NCBI GenBank assembly: GCA_029907475.1
Contig: JARYLU010000032.1
Coordinates: 1 to 32,174 of the forward strand
Origin: Bacillota bacterium
Lineage (GTDB): Bacteria > Bacillota > DSM-12270 > Thermacetogeniales > Thermacetogeniaceae
Length of the DNA stretch: 32,174 nt
Direction of reading: 5' to 3'
This document shows, one piece after another, positions 16,642 through 25,268 of this stretch. How positions within the stretch are numbered: the stretch's first letter is position 1; each line of letters opens with the position of its first letter. The position numbers were made by a program, and so were the translations under genes. The notes under the pieces were generated by a model. The model did no database searches. It saw nothing but the letters and a program-made list of their open reading frames with translations, and had not been told where the DNA came from.

Positions 16642-17895
16642 ACTCTTAGCCGGGTCTGCGGACGTTTCAATGCAACTCTCCGTGACGGTCCGAGGTTGTA
16701 GTTTTCCCTGTATAAATTGTTCCAGGATGGCGCTTACTTCCCTTTCTTCACTATCCACGGTGTAACATAAACCTATTTCCTCGAAATTGTCGGCTGGAAT
16801 TTCCGGCGTGTGCACCTGGACCGCAATTTTTTCGTAAAGTGAAGCCTCCACCAGGGCGGTGGAACTGATGCTAAAGAACAGTTCAGCGTCTTCCAACAAC
16901 TGCCACAAAGGAACCTTCGGCGAGATGATATCAATATCGCGTAAAATATCCCTTAAAAACGAAACATCTTCGCGTGGATGCGGCCGGTAAACCAACCGCA
17001 TCCCAGATTTCCGGCATGCACTTACTAGAGTTGTAACTACGTTCCTTTTACCGAATACCAAGGCTGGACTGTATTTTTCGAAGTCCTGGCCTAGAAAACA
17101 TACCTGTAACTTTCGTGATTCACCATTTTTAAATACTTTTCCGGATGACTTTCGAGGAAGGAAAAAAGGGTAACCAAGCACGAGCACTCGCCCCTCATCC
17201 AAACCTTGCGCAACGTAAAGTTCTTTGAAGTACTTACCCCAAACGGCAAAGTAGTCGGCAAAACTATCCCAATAGTTAGCCAGCCAGGCACGCTGAAATA
17301 TGCCGTGCTGTATGGCCAGTGATGGAATCCCTCCCATTCGTGCCGCCAGCACAACCACTCTCTCAAATGGCTGTCCGTCATTCCACAATATTACCGCCTT
17401 CGGCCTTACACGCAGGAGGTCGCGATAGACGCTGTCTATGGCCGCCTGGACCAGTGCGTTGCAGTCTTGCTGCGAGGCCGCTGCGTAAGCGCTGGCTATA
17501 AGCGATATTGCCTGGTTTGCCACAAGATAAGGAATACGCTTCTGCAGGCAAAATCGCCTATCGTTTTTACCGTGAACGAAAACGCGTACCCTTGTGTCAC
17601 GGTGAACACGAGCAATCAGCTCTGCAAACTTCGTACCTGGCGCGCCCACAAAGACCACATCGGCTGCCTGATCCCACATCTTATCCTGAACAGCATCGAC
17701 TATAGCGAGTATGGGCCTGTAAAGAAGGAACTTAGCCGTCACATTGCGCAAATTTGCCAGAACAAGGTCGTGATGAACCGAGAAGCCATCCTCGGTGAGG
17801 TTGTGCAGGATGCCGAATACCTGTTTCGCAAGGTCCATTGCTTCACTGTCCTCACTTTTTCGTTTTTTAGAGAAACCTAACACAGGTCTTCCCAC
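16603..17895 (-). CDS. Putative nonulosonic-acid glycosyltransferase (GT-B-like, capsule-type)
   Basis: A 430-residue protein not firmly assigned. The C-terminal half has CFLGQDFEKYSPALVFG, GMRLVYRPHPREDVSFLRDI and LFFSISSTALVEASLYEKIA, which resemble the donor-site H-P-R-E and S-S-T-A-L-x-E-A motifs of polysialyltransferase and capsule-polysaccharide transferase families. The middle has AVILWNDGQPFERVVVLAAR and IPSLAIQHGIFQRAW. It overlaps the NeuB-like gene by 19 bases, so the likely role is transfer of the CMP-activated nonulosonic acid. The GTG start at 17895 is the longest choice; an ATG at 17838 with AGGA upstream is possible. The last 12 residues are shared with the chimeric fragment at 13106. 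Confidence 0.6.
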   Translation of the reverse strand: MGRPVLGFSKKRKSEDSEAMDLAKQVFGILHNLTEDGFSVHHDLVLANLRNVTAKFLLYRPILAIVDAVQDKMWDQAADVVFVGAPGTKFAELIARVHRDTRVRVFVHGKNDRRFCLQKRIPYLVANQAISLIASAYAAASQQDCNALVQAAIDSVYRDLLRVRPKAVILWNDGQPFERVVVLAARMGGIPSLAIQHGIFQRAWLANYWDSFADYFAVWGKYFKELYVAQGLDEGRVLVLGYPFFLPRKSSGKVFKNGESRKLQVCFLGQDFEKYSPALVFGKRNVVTTLVSACRKSGMRLVYRPHPREDVSFLRDILRDIDIISPKVPLWQLLEDAELFFSISSTALVEASLYEKIAVQVHTPEIPADNFEEIGLCYTVDSEEREVSAILEQFIQGKLQPRTVTESCIETSADPAKSLVGILASIGIRL

Positions 17896-18968
17896 CTGAG
17901 CACCGAGTCCTCAGCAATATCACGCCGCGCCTTGCGGCCACAGACAACATCTATAAACTCCGGGGGAATACCAGTGCCCGGCCTTTTTATGCCCAGCATT
18001 TCTTCGGTTATAACCTGTCCACTCGGAATTTCCCGCACAGCCACCAGGCTCCTGCGCGCGTACGTCCTGGCGGGTTGCTCGCACGGCAATACGTCCTTTG
18101 TATCAGAGCCGTGCAGCACCCTCACCATTTCCACGTTCTCCACGAAGGTTCGTAAATCCGCGGAGTCCATGGCGTGATAATGATCGTTCCCCGGTAGTTT
18201 CTTATCGAGAGTAAAATGCTTTTCAATAATCCGTGCTCCTTGCAAAAAGGCCAGCGTGAGAACAAGCATCCTGGGATCAGACGGACAGTGGTCTGAATAC
18301 CCGACAATGCATCCTGGAAAGGTCCGTGCCAGATGTGCGATCATCCCTAAATTTGCGTCCTCATACCTAGTTGGATAGGAAAGAACGCAGTGCAGGAGGC
18401 CGATGTGTTCGCACCCTTCTTCCCGTAACCATTCTACTGCGCGGGCAATTTCGCTCAACCGCGCCGCACCGGTCGACAAGAGTACGGGCCTTCGCTGACG
18501 GGCAACAAATCTGAGATGCGGTTTGTTTGTTATGTCCGCAGAAGCTACTTTAAACGCAGGAACCAGGGGGGCGAGCGCCAACACGGCGTCGGTATCAAAA
18601 GGGGTACAAAGAAACTCGATCCCTCTCTTTTTGCACTCCTCAGCCAGGAACGCATAATCGTCGTAAGAAAGCTTATCGTACTTCTTGAATAACTCATACT
18701 GGGAAGCTACCCGCTCTTTCCCGGTGTCCCAGTATGCCACGGCCTCTTTTACAGCAAGGGTGTCTGCTTTGTACGCCTGAAACTTAACCGCATGGGCACC
18801 GGCCCTGGCTGCTTCATCGATCATCAATGTTGCGGCTTCGAGCAGAGATATTCCGTTTTTATCTGCCACCTCATAGTAATTAACGCCTATCTCGGCGATG
18901 ATGTATGGACCGGTCTCGCTTTCTTTTCTTTGAAAAAGTTCTGCAAGCTTTATTCTGTTCTCTATCAT
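17877..18968 (-). CDS. neuB: NeuB-family nonulosonic acid synthase
   Basis: A 363-residue enzyme of family length that condenses phosphoenolpyruvate with a six-carbon amino sugar to give a nine-carbon sialic-acid-like sugar. The TIM-barrel part has YIIAEIGVNYYEVADKNGIS, GAHAVKFQAYKADTLA, IEFLCTPFDTDAVLAL, VPAFKVASADITNKPHL and IIEKHFTLDKKLPGNDHYHA. The C-terminal SAF (antifreeze-like) domain is ARRSLVAVREIPSGQVITEE and GIKRPGTGIPPEFIDVVCGR. Whether the product is neuraminic, legionaminic or pseudaminic acid cannot be settled here; the PseG-like domain in the next gene favours pseudaminic- or legionaminic-type chemistry. It overlaps that gene by 4 bases. Confidence 0.9.
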   Translation of the reverse strand: MIENRIKLAELFQRKESETGPYIIAEIGVNYYEVADKNGISLLEAATLMIDEAARAGAHAVKFQAYKADTLAVKEAVAYWDTGKERVASQYELFKKYDKLSYDDYAFLAEECKKRGIEFLCTPFDTDAVLALAPLVPAFKVASADITNKPHLRFVARQRRPVLLSTGAARLSEIARAVEWLREEGCEHIGLLHCVLSYPTRYEDANLGMIAHLARTFPGCIVGYSDHCPSDPRMLVLTLAFLQGARIIEKHFTLDKKLPGNDHYHAMDSADLRTFVENVEMVRVLHGSDTKDVLPCEQPARTYARRSLVAVREIPSGQVITEEMLGIKRPGTGIPPEFIDVVCGRKARRDIAEDSVLRWEDLC

Positions 18969-20665
18969 TTGACCACATACACCCCTTCCAGAATGAGTCC
19001 CAGTACTCTTTCAATTCCTTTTCTTAAGTCGAGCGCAATTGGCCGCAGCTCTTCATGCATGCGACGGCGCTGCTCATAGTCGTTCACCAATGCTGCGATG
19101 GTGCTGGCGATTTGCTCAGGGCCAATTTCGGCAGACAAACCAATATTAATAACACCGGGACTAATTCGAGAAAACAAGTGCGAGGTTTCCCTAACGTTCT
19201 GCGAGATGGTTACCGTCGGTACGGCCACGGCCACCGCCTCGTATACGGTCCGGCCATTTGAGCAGATAACAAGGTCTGCCTCGCGTAAGAGGGGCGCCAT
19301 CAGCTGCACATCCTGCAAGACCTCTACCTCAAATCCCTTGGCTCGCAGGGTTTGCACATAAGCTAGTAGCTGTTCGATGGGAGCGTACCCGAGACCAACA
19401 ACTACCTTCACCCGAATATCTCGTAGGTCAGCCTTTTCAATTGCCTTGAGAACCTTGGCAGTAGTGTTACCTGGATCGGTACCGCCAAACGTGATGACCA
19501 TTTCCTTAACGTTAGGTGACACACCCTGCTTAGGTGCTACGAAGTAACAGTCTTCTCGCAAGCATTCGTACTTGTACCCGTAGTACTGGTTTGTCGACAA
19601 ACCACTCCACTCATATAACGCGTTAATCACTATATCAGCCAATCGCGCACCTTGCCCAAGGTCCTCGAAGTTGACCACCCGGCACCCAAGTGATTTCAAA
19701 GTGGCTATGTATGTAGTCTCAGTATCCAAAATGTCATTAATCACTATATCCGGGGCATACTTCCTAAGAAGATCAAACAGTTCATCATCACTGGTAAATG
19801 TGCGCACTGGCAAACATTCGCTTTCTACTTTTTTAACGCCAAGAGGCTTTTGGGCATCCATGAAAAACATGACTTCGTGGTTCCACAAGCGCTTGGCCAG
19901 GGTCAGCATCCGGTAGACGTGGCCTAAGCCCATGTTACGATCGCCATCCGTCCTTATGGCAATTCTTTTACGCTTCAGGCACGCCTCCACAAGCACAAGA
20001 TCGTGCCAGTTGTCCACATCGATGTTCTCAGGGAAGTCGAGTGGGTATATCTCGACAGCAACTCCGAATCTTTTGCCCTCGTCCAGTACGTGCCGTCGGG
20101 ATATGACAAATCCGCCTGTTTCTCTGTAAAGCGGTTCCAACCATTGCCTGTTACGGCGTTCTTTGCAAAGTGGTAACAAGGAATCACCAGCCTTTTGCCA
20201 GTAGATGTGAGATTCCAGTGAAACACTAATTAATGTGTCCGCTTCCCCCACGAAGAATTGTCTGATGGCACGAACCAGGGTAGCACCACGAAGCAACGGT
20301 GAAGTGGGCTGTAACGTAACAACTGTGTCAAACTTAACTTGCCGCATGCCTTCGACAGTGTGGACGGCATGACAGACCACCGGATCAAGTGGTACATGGT
20401 CTTCCGACAGGTAAGCAGGCCGTATCAAAGTATTTACTCCAAAAAGTCGACCAATCTCCAAAATTGCTTGGTCATCACTGGAAACAAAAACATCAACCTC
20501 GGCAATCGCTTCCTGCTCAAGCTCGTGCTTTGCTTGTAACGCCGCTTCGATGGAAAAAGCCAGCAACGGTTTGTTGTTAATAAGGAGTAAGTTTTTCCTT
20601 GGAATACTTTTACTCCCGCCGCGGGCAGGAATAATTACTAATATATGTTTTCTAGGGTGCTCCAA
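18965..20665 (-). CDS. CMP-nonulosonate synthetase fused to a PseG-like UDP-sugar hydrolase
   Basis: About 566 residues. The N-terminal part (about 1-230) is a CMP-sialate synthetase: HILVIIPARGGSKSIPRKNL, VDVFVSSDDQAILEIG, VVTLQPTSPLLRGATLV and FPENIDVDNWHDLVLVEACL. The C-terminal part (about 235 to the end) is a GT-B-like PseG hydrolase: RIAIRTDGDRNMGLGHVYRM, MVITFGGTDPGNTTAKVLKA and LREADLVICSNGRTVYEAVA. One chain thus provides the steps just before and after NeuB. The start is the TTG at 20665, because AGGAGAGGAG lies 11 bases upstream; a longer frame begins with a TTG at 20701 inside which that ribosome site sits. It overlaps neuB by 4 bases, so production is coupled. Confidence 0.88.
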   Translation of the reverse strand: MEHPRKHILVIIPARGGSKSIPRKNLLLINNKPLLAFSIEAALQAKHELEQEAIAEVDVFVSSDDQAILEIGRLFGVNTLIRPAYLSEDHVPLDPVVCHAVHTVEGMRQVKFDTVVTLQPTSPLLRGATLVRAIRQFFVGEADTLISVSLESHIYWQKAGDSLLPLCKERRNRQWLEPLYRETGGFVISRRHVLDEGKRFGVAVEIYPLDFPENIDVDNWHDLVLVEACLKRKRIAIRTDGDRNMGLGHVYRMLTLAKRLWNHEVMFFMDAQKPLGVKKVESECLPVRTFTSDDELFDLLRKYAPDIVINDILDTETTYIATLKSLGCRVVNFEDLGQGARLADIVINALYEWSGLSTNQYYGYKYECLREDCYFVAPKQGVSPNVKEMVITFGGTDPGNTTAKVLKAIEKADLRDIRVKVVVGLGYAPIEQLLAYVQTLRAKGFEVEVLQDVQLMAPLLREADLVICSNGRTVYEAVAVAVPTVTISQNVRETSHLFSRISPGVINIGLSAEIGPEQIASTIAALVNDYEQRRRMHEELRPIALDLRKGIERVLGLILEGVYVVK

Positions 20666-20717
20666 CTTACCTAATTCTCCTCTCCTCGCATTACTACGCA
20701 AAGGTGCTACTGCTGAT

Positions 20718-20747
20718 TTTTTAGCAGCATTATTTTTAGCAGCATTA
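20718..20747. repeat. Two tandem 15-bp repeats upstream of the fused synthetase gene
   Basis: TTTTTAGCAGCATTA occurs twice head to tail (20718-20732 and 20733-20747). On the minus strand a TATAAT-like hexamer (20744-20749) overlaps the first unit. It lies 50-80 bases before the start of the synthetase gene and could be an operator or a weak promoter; no good -35 box is seen. Confidence 0.5.
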
Positions 20748-20907
20748 TAGGTAAATCAACTCATCGCATACACATAACCATAACTATAACCTTAGATTTG
20801 GACATAATTTTAGAATTCCCTGATGATAAAACATTTTCCTTTTTTCTTTGCTCCAGAGTTCAATTCAAAATCGATGTGAAACCTCTAACATCAAAAAATT
20901 TGATTTA

Positions 20908-21144
20908 TTAAATTATTAAATCCTCAACAGAGATTTGACTCCACTTGCCGCTTTTGTATTTGATCATTGCAGCGTTAGCTGGTATGCATATATAGAAACT
21001 GTCCTGAGTCTTTCTAATGATGTACCACTGTCGAAAATGTGTTTTCCCACAGCAATCACAATAGGAAGTGTTACAATCAGATTTATCTATTAATCCTCTA
21101 TTCCCAGCAAGGTCAAGAAGCCAAAATACATCTACACTTGGCAT
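20908..21144 (-). CDS. Small cysteine-containing hypothetical protein
   Basis: A 78-residue protein starting MPSVDVFWLLDLAGNRGLID. It contains CNTSYCDCCGKTHFRQWYII, a cluster of four cysteines and a histidine within 13 residues that could bind zinc. No family is recognised. Its ATG directly follows the stop of the sugar-transferase remnant (TTAAATG), with AAGGGGC ten bases upstream, so it was probably translated as the next gene of the operon. Base composition is more AT-rich than in the neighbouring rhamnose genes. Confidence 0.45.
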   Translation of the reverse strand: MPSVDVFWLLDLAGNRGLIDKSDCNTSYCDCCGKTHFRQWYIIRKTQDSFYICIPANAAMIKYKSGKWSQISVEDLII

Positions 21145-21420
21145 TTAATACGCCCCTTTCTTCAATAGCACCACTCTAATAGTGCGGATGAAGATAATAA
21201 TTTTCCAGTCACAGTACCCAGAAGCTGCCCAGAAGCCCTCTGGGAGGAAAAAGCGGAACTAGCGCAGGCAAAACGTATACCTTTATCCAGACGGCCAGAC
21301 GAAAGCTGACTGCCATCCCCAGAAGGTCAAAGAGCGACGACGAAGGCAACTTCTAGGGTACGTCGTAAGAAGAGCGCCAAGGAGACGGTTACTGCCGGGT
21401 GGAGCGCTTTTTCACCAGGA
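21145..21420 (-). pseudogene. Sugar-phosphate transferase with the middle deleted
   Basis: Two ends of one protein type can be read on the minus strand. The N-terminal piece is FLRRTLEVAFVVAL, then after a one-base shift FDLLGMAVSFRLAVWIKVYV and LPALVPLF, matching the first membrane helices of polyprenyl glycosylphosphotransferases. The C-terminal piece is GYCDWKIIIFIRTIRVVLLK then KGAY and TAA at 21145-21147, matching the D-x-K-I-x-x-x-T-x-x-V-V-L-x-x-x-G-A-Y ending of the same family. The several hundred residues normally between them are missing, so this is a deletion remnant. Confidence 0.6.
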
Positions 21421-21462
21421 GCAGGCGGCAGAGAAAGCTCCCAGAGAAGGACTTCCCTAGGG

Positions 21463-22497
21463 TTAACGGGAACACCTCCTAAACATCCTTGAGCCATACC
21501 ATTGCTCCACGAACTCACGATGGGCGCCGGTGCGGACACATTCCCACCAGGTACGGTTTTCGAGGTACCACTTTACTGTTTGGACGAGACCCTCCTCGAA
21601 GGAGACCGCAGGCTGCCAGCCGAACTCTTGAAGCATCTTACCGGTGTTGAGGGCATACCTTCGGTCGTGGCCGGGGCGGTCCTTGACGAAAGTGATCAGG
21701 CTTTCTGGTTTCCCCAGGAGGCGAAGGATAGCCTTTACTACATCGATGTTTCGTTTTTCCTCCCCGCCTCCGATGTTGTAGATCTCTCCGGGTTTTCCTT
21801 TCTCAATGACAAGGGCAATGGCCCGGCAGTTGTCCTCGACGAAGAGCCAGTCCCGGACGTTCTGGCCGTCCCCGTAGACGGGCAGGGGCTTGTCTTCCAG
21901 GGCGTTGGTGATCATCAGGGGAATCAGCTTCTCCGGGAACTGGTACGGGCCGTAGTTGTTGGAGCTCCGGGTGATGACAACGGGCAACCGATACGTTTTA
22001 TGGTAGGCGCGGCACAAGAGGTCCGCCGCCGCCTTACTGGCGGAGTAGGGGCTGTTGGGAAGCAGGGGGCTCTCCTCGGTGCAGGGCGGATCGTCGGGGG
22101 CGAGGGAGCCGTAAACCTCATCGGTGGAGATCTGGACGAACTTTTTTATTTTGAACTCCCTTGCCGCCTCCAGGAGCACCTGCACTCCCTTGACGTTCGT
22201 CTCGATGAAGGGGGAGGAGTCGAGGATGCTCCGGTCCACGTGGGACTCGGCGGCGAAATTAACAACTGCATCGAACTTCTCCTCATGGAAGAGCCTCTCC
22301 ACCAGCCCGCGGTCGGCAATATCCCCCCTGACGAACCTGTACCGGGGATTGTCTTCGACATCCTTCAAATTGGCCAGATTTCCAGCGTAAGTGAGCTTAT
22401 CCAGGTTGACGACCTGCCATTCTGGATGCTCCCGCAGGATATAGCGAATGAAATTGCTCCCGATGAAACCTGCACCGCCGGTAATGAGTAGCTTCAT
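21463..22497 (-). CDS. rfbB: dTDP-glucose 4,6-dehydratase
   Basis: A 344-residue short-chain dehydrogenase-type enzyme that makes dTDP-4-keto-6-deoxyglucose, the second step of dTDP-L-rhamnose synthesis. NAD-binding [20 protein letters not shown] is at residue 6 on, [12 protein letters not shown] follows, and the active-site Y-x-x-x-K lies in [13 protein letters not shown] preceded by the STDEVYGSL segment. The sequence near the end, [13 protein letters not shown], is typical; the last residues (SRMFRRCSR) look altered. It is the last gene of the tightly packed rfbD-A-C-B set. Confidence 0.95.
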   Translation of the reverse strand: MKLLITGGAGFIGSNFIRYILREHPEWQVVNLDKLTYAGNLANLKDVEDNPRYRFVRGDIADRGLVERLFHEEKFDAVVNFAAESHVDRSILDSSPFIETNVKGVQVLLEAAREFKIKKFVQISTDEVYGSLAPDDPPCTEESPLLPNSPYSASKAAADLLCRAYHKTYRLPVVITRSSNNYGPYQFPEKLIPLMITNALEDKPLPVYGDGQNVRDWLFVEDNCRAIALVIEKGKPGEIYNIGGGEEKRNIDVVKAILRLLGKPESLITFVKDRPGHDRRYALNTGKMLQEFGWQPAVSFEEGLVQTVKWYLENRTWWECVRTGAHREFVEQWYGSRMFRRCSR

Positions 22498-22547
22498 TTA
22501 TTAGAGGCCTCGAGCCTCCTTGCCTCCTTTCGCTTGAAGAATGTTTC

Positions 22548-23108
22548 CTATTCTTGATAGAAAAAGAGGTTTTCTGCTTCCTTGAGGCGGGGAAAAGCTG
22601 CATCCTTTTCAGAGATGATGGGGTCTGCGACCGGCCAGCGGATGCCGATGTCGGGGTCGTTCCAGATAATCCCTGCCTCGTGCTCAGGTGCGTATTCTTC
22701 GGTCACCTTGTAAACGACCTCGGCCTCCTGACTCAGGACGCAGAAGCCGTGGGCAAACCCCGGGGGGATGTAGAGCATCCGCTTGTTTTCTGCCGAAAGC
22801 CTCTCACCAACCCACTTCCCGTAGGTCGGGGAGCCTCTCCTGATATCCACGGCCACATCGAATATTTCCCCGGCGACGACCCGGACGAGCTTCCCCTGGG
22901 CCTTCGGGGGGTTCTGGTAGTGGAGGCCGCGGATGACGCCTCTCAACGAACGCGAATGGTTGTCCTGAACGAAGCGCTCGGTGATCCCGAATGCTGCGAA
23001 ATCGGAAAACTTGTAGGTCTCCATGAAGAAACCGCGCCCATCCTGAAAGACCTTCGGCTCGATGAGGACGACCTCCGGAATCTCCAGCCTCTGAAAACTA
23101 AACGGCAC
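22548..23108 (-). CDS. rfbC: dTDP-4-dehydrorhamnose 3,5-epimerase
   Basis: A 186-residue cupin-fold enzyme of standard size that epimerises C3 and C5 of the 4-keto sugar. Visible marks are PEVVLIEPKVFQDGRGFFME at the start, the catalytic histidine region SLRGVIRGLHYQNPPKAQGK and the late YIPPGFAHGFCVLSQEAEVV, followed by YKVTEEYAPEHEAGIIWNDP. The GTG start overlaps the last base of the rfbA stop codon. Confidence 0.96.
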   Translation of the reverse strand: MPFSFQRLEIPEVVLIEPKVFQDGRGFFMETYKFSDFAAFGITERFVQDNHSRSLRGVIRGLHYQNPPKAQGKLVRVVAGEIFDVAVDIRRGSPTYGKWVGERLSAENKRMLYIPPGFAHGFCVLSQEAEVVYKVTEEYAPEHEAGIIWNDPDIGIRWPVADPIISEKDAAFPRLKEAENLFFYQE

Positions 23109-24172
23109 TACAGCAGCACCTCCGCATCATCACCCACCATCAGCCGCAGAGCCTGGCTGTTTTGACTCCCCTTCCTGATGATGGCGTTTCTCCCGACAAC
23201 GCTGTCCTCCAGGCGCGCGACGCCTGCAATCCTGGCGCCGTCTAGGATCACGGCGTGTTCGAGGGCAGAACCTTCAACCGCGCAGCCGCTGCCGACGCTT
23301 GTATAGGGGCCTATGAACGAATTCCTGACGATCGTTCCCTTCCCGATAACCGCCGGGCCGCGGACGGTGCTCCCTTCGATCCGGGCTCCTTTCGCCAGAA
23401 AGACGCGTCCTGCAATCCTGCTCCCCCCGTCAACTTCTCCCTGCAGGCTCTCTCTCACGAGTTCATCTAAAACCACGCGGTTGGCCTCCAGCAGATCGTC
23501 CTTCTTCCCGGTGTCAAGCCACCATCTTTCGAGGATGAAACTCCTTACGGTCTTTCCCTTGTCGAGGAGTTTCTGGATGGCATCGGTAATCTCTAGTTCC
23601 CCCCGAAAAGAGGGCTTAATCTCCTGAACAGCTTCATGGATGGAAGGAGAAAAAAGGTAAATTCCAACCAGCGCCAGATTGGAAGGGGGAACCTTTGGCT
23701 TCTCGACGAGGCGCCTGATCTTGCCGTCGCAGTCAACTTCGGCAACTCCAAACATGCGCGGGTCAGCTACTTCCTTCAAAAGGATCATCGCCTCGGGCTC
23801 CGACTGCCGGAACTCTTCGACAAAAGCCTCGATGCCCTGCCCGATGAGGTTATCCCCGAGATACATCAGGAAGGGGTCATTGCCCAGGAAGTCACGAGCC
23901 ACCATAACGGCATGGGCAAGGCCCCTGGGCTCTTCCTGAAGGATAAAGGAAAAGTTAAATCTCCAGGGATTCTCTGCCAGCGCCTCCTTTATCTGCGAAC
24001 CGGTCTCAGGCGAAATGATGACCCCCACATCGCTGATGCCCACACCGGAGATCTGATCCATTACGTAGTGAATGATCGGGCGGTTGGCCACGGGAACCAG
24101 CTGCTTGGGGATCGTATATGTCAGGGGCCGCAGGCGGGTTCCCTTTCCCCCTGCCAGAACCAATGCCTTCAC
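23108..24172 (-). CDS. rfbA: Glucose-1-phosphate thymidylyltransferase, long form
   Basis: A 354-residue nucleotidyltransferase that makes dTDP-glucose from glucose-1-phosphate and dTTP. The N-terminal catalytic part has LVLAGGKGTRLRPLTYTIPK and DPFLMYLGDNLI. The C-terminal 110 residues (SRIAGRVFLAKGARIEGSTV and later hexapeptide repeats) form a left-handed beta-helix. That longer form is common in Gram-positive bacteria, archaea and antibiotic clusters, in contrast to the roughly 290-residue RmlA. The GTG start overlaps the rfbD stop by 4 bases, with AGAGGAAA upstream. Confidence 0.94.
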   Translation of the reverse strand: MKALVLAGGKGTRLRPLTYTIPKQLVPVANRPIIHYVMDQISGVGISDVGVIISPETGSQIKEALAENPWRFNFSFILQEEPRGLAHAVMVARDFLGNDPFLMYLGDNLIGQGIEAFVEEFRQSEPEAMILLKEVADPRMFGVAEVDCDGKIRRLVEKPKVPPSNLALVGIYLFSPSIHEAVQEIKPSFRGELEITDAIQKLLDKGKTVRSFILERWWLDTGKKDDLLEANRVVLDELVRESLQGEVDGGSRIAGRVFLAKGARIEGSTVRGPAVIGKGTIVRNSFIGPYTSVGSGCAVEGSALEHAVILDGARIAGVARLEDSVVGRNAIIRKGSQNSQALRLMVGDDAEVLL

Positions 24173-25029
24173 AATATCATTTCCTCTCTTTTAAATGCTC
24201 TTATGAACTTCTCCAGCGACTCCTCCCAGTGAGGCATGATGTCGAGCCCCTCGAGCTTGAGCGCAAAGTTTTCCAGCACCGAATTCTTGGGTCGTTTTGC
24301 CGGGCGCTGAAACTTTTCGGAGGTTACAGGCTCAACCCTGACGCTCAGACCGGCCAGCCTGAAGATCTCGACGGCGAACTCGTACCAGGTGCAGGCCCCT
24401 TGAGAGGAACAGTGATATGTGCCGTACAGTTCCGTGGGAAGCAGTTCTTTGATCTGGAGCGCCAGGTCCCCAGTATACGTGGGAGTGCCCCTCTGGTCGT
24501 TAACGACCTGCAATTCCCCCTTTTCCCTCCCTAGCATCAGCATCGTTTTCACAAAGTTCCTGCCCACCCGCCCGTAAAGCCAGGCAGTGCGGATGATGAA
24601 AAACTTCTGCAGCTGCTCCTTAACTAGCTCTTCGCCCCACAGCTTCGATCTCCCGTAAACGTTGAGCGGATCCGGCCTGTCGAACTCAAAGTAAGGCCCC
24701 TCCTTAAGGCCATCGAAGACATAATCAGTGCTGATGTAAAAGAGCTTGGCATCTACCTTTCTTGCTGCAACAGCGACATTCCTTGCTCCCAGACCGTTGA
24801 CGGCAAAGGCTTTTTCACGCTGACCTTCGCAGGCGTCAACATCCGTAAAGGCAGCGCTGTGCACAACGGCGTCCGGTTGAGCACCGGTAATGAATTTTAC
24901 GGTGGCCTCGAGATCGGTGATATCGAAGTCGGCGCGGCCTGCGGGGATCACCTGGCAGCCGCCGTCACCCAAAACTTTCACCAGATCAGCACCAAGCTGC
25001 CCTGCAGCACCTGTAATCAAAACCTTCAC
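24169..25029 (-). CDS. rfbD: dTDP-4-dehydrorhamnose reductase
   Basis: A protein of about 286 residues from the chosen start that performs the last, NAD(P)H-dependent step to dTDP-L-rhamnose. Marks: KVLITGAAGQLGADLVKVLG, AVVHSAAFTDVDACEGQREK, FYISTDYVFDGLKEGPYFEF and PLNVYGRSKLWGEE with the Y-x-x-x-K pair. The GTG at 25027-25029 is preferred because AAGGAG lies six bases before it; the frame can be opened 16 codons further upstream but without a ribosome site. It begins the rfbD-A-C-B set. Confidence 0.94.
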   Translation of the reverse strand: MKVLITGAAGQLGADLVKVLGDGGCQVIPAGRADFDITDLEATVKFITGAQPDAVVHSAAFTDVDACEGQREKAFAVNGLGARNVAVAARKVDAKLFYISTDYVFDGLKEGPYFEFDRPDPLNVYGRSKLWGEELVKEQLQKFFIIRTAWLYGRVGRNFVKTMLMLGREKGELQVVNDQRGTPTYTGDLALQIKELLPTELYGTYHCSSQGACTWYEFAVEIFRLAGLSVRVEPVTSEKFQRPAKRPKNSVLENFALKLEGLDIMPHWEESLEKFIRAFKREEMIL

Positions 25030-25082
25030 CGGGTTCTCCTTCTCCATCCGAGTTTCTTGACAAAACCAAAACACCACTTAGT

Positions 25083-25268
25083 CTACTTTGAATTTATCTT
25101 CATCAGGACTGGGGACCAGATGATGAAAAGAAGGCTTTCTTTCCCGCCGATTGCCAGAAACTGCTTGGGTTTTTCTTTTCTGCTGTACGGCCAGAACCTC
25201 TCGCCGGAGCCGCCGGCCATAATGACAACTGCCGTCTCCGAAAAGAGAGCCCTCCTCCGGACCCCGGA
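25083..25268 (-). pseudogene. N-terminal remnant of mannose-1-phosphate guanylyltransferase
   Basis: One minus-strand frame reads [37 protein letters not shown], then [13 protein letters not shown] and TAG at 25083-25085. [20 protein letters not shown] is the signature of the ManC/CpsB nucleotide-binding loop. The frame has no usable ATG before this motif and ends after about 50 residues, while a complete enzyme has 350-470. It shows that a GDP-mannose branch once existed at this locus. Confidence 0.75.

Noticed and set aside
21360-21420. Possible hairpin AGCGCC...GGAGCGCT with a following T-run
   Set aside because: The stem is bulged, and the DNA is better explained as the N-terminal part of the broken sugar transferase.
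21502-22491. Long plus-strand open frame of 329 codons
   Set aside because: It is the exact antisense of rfbB, whose motifs are complete. The frame has no ribosome site and its peptide is not protein-like.
23636-24232. Plus-strand open frame of 198 codons
   Set aside because: Antisense to rfbA; no start signal and no family pattern.
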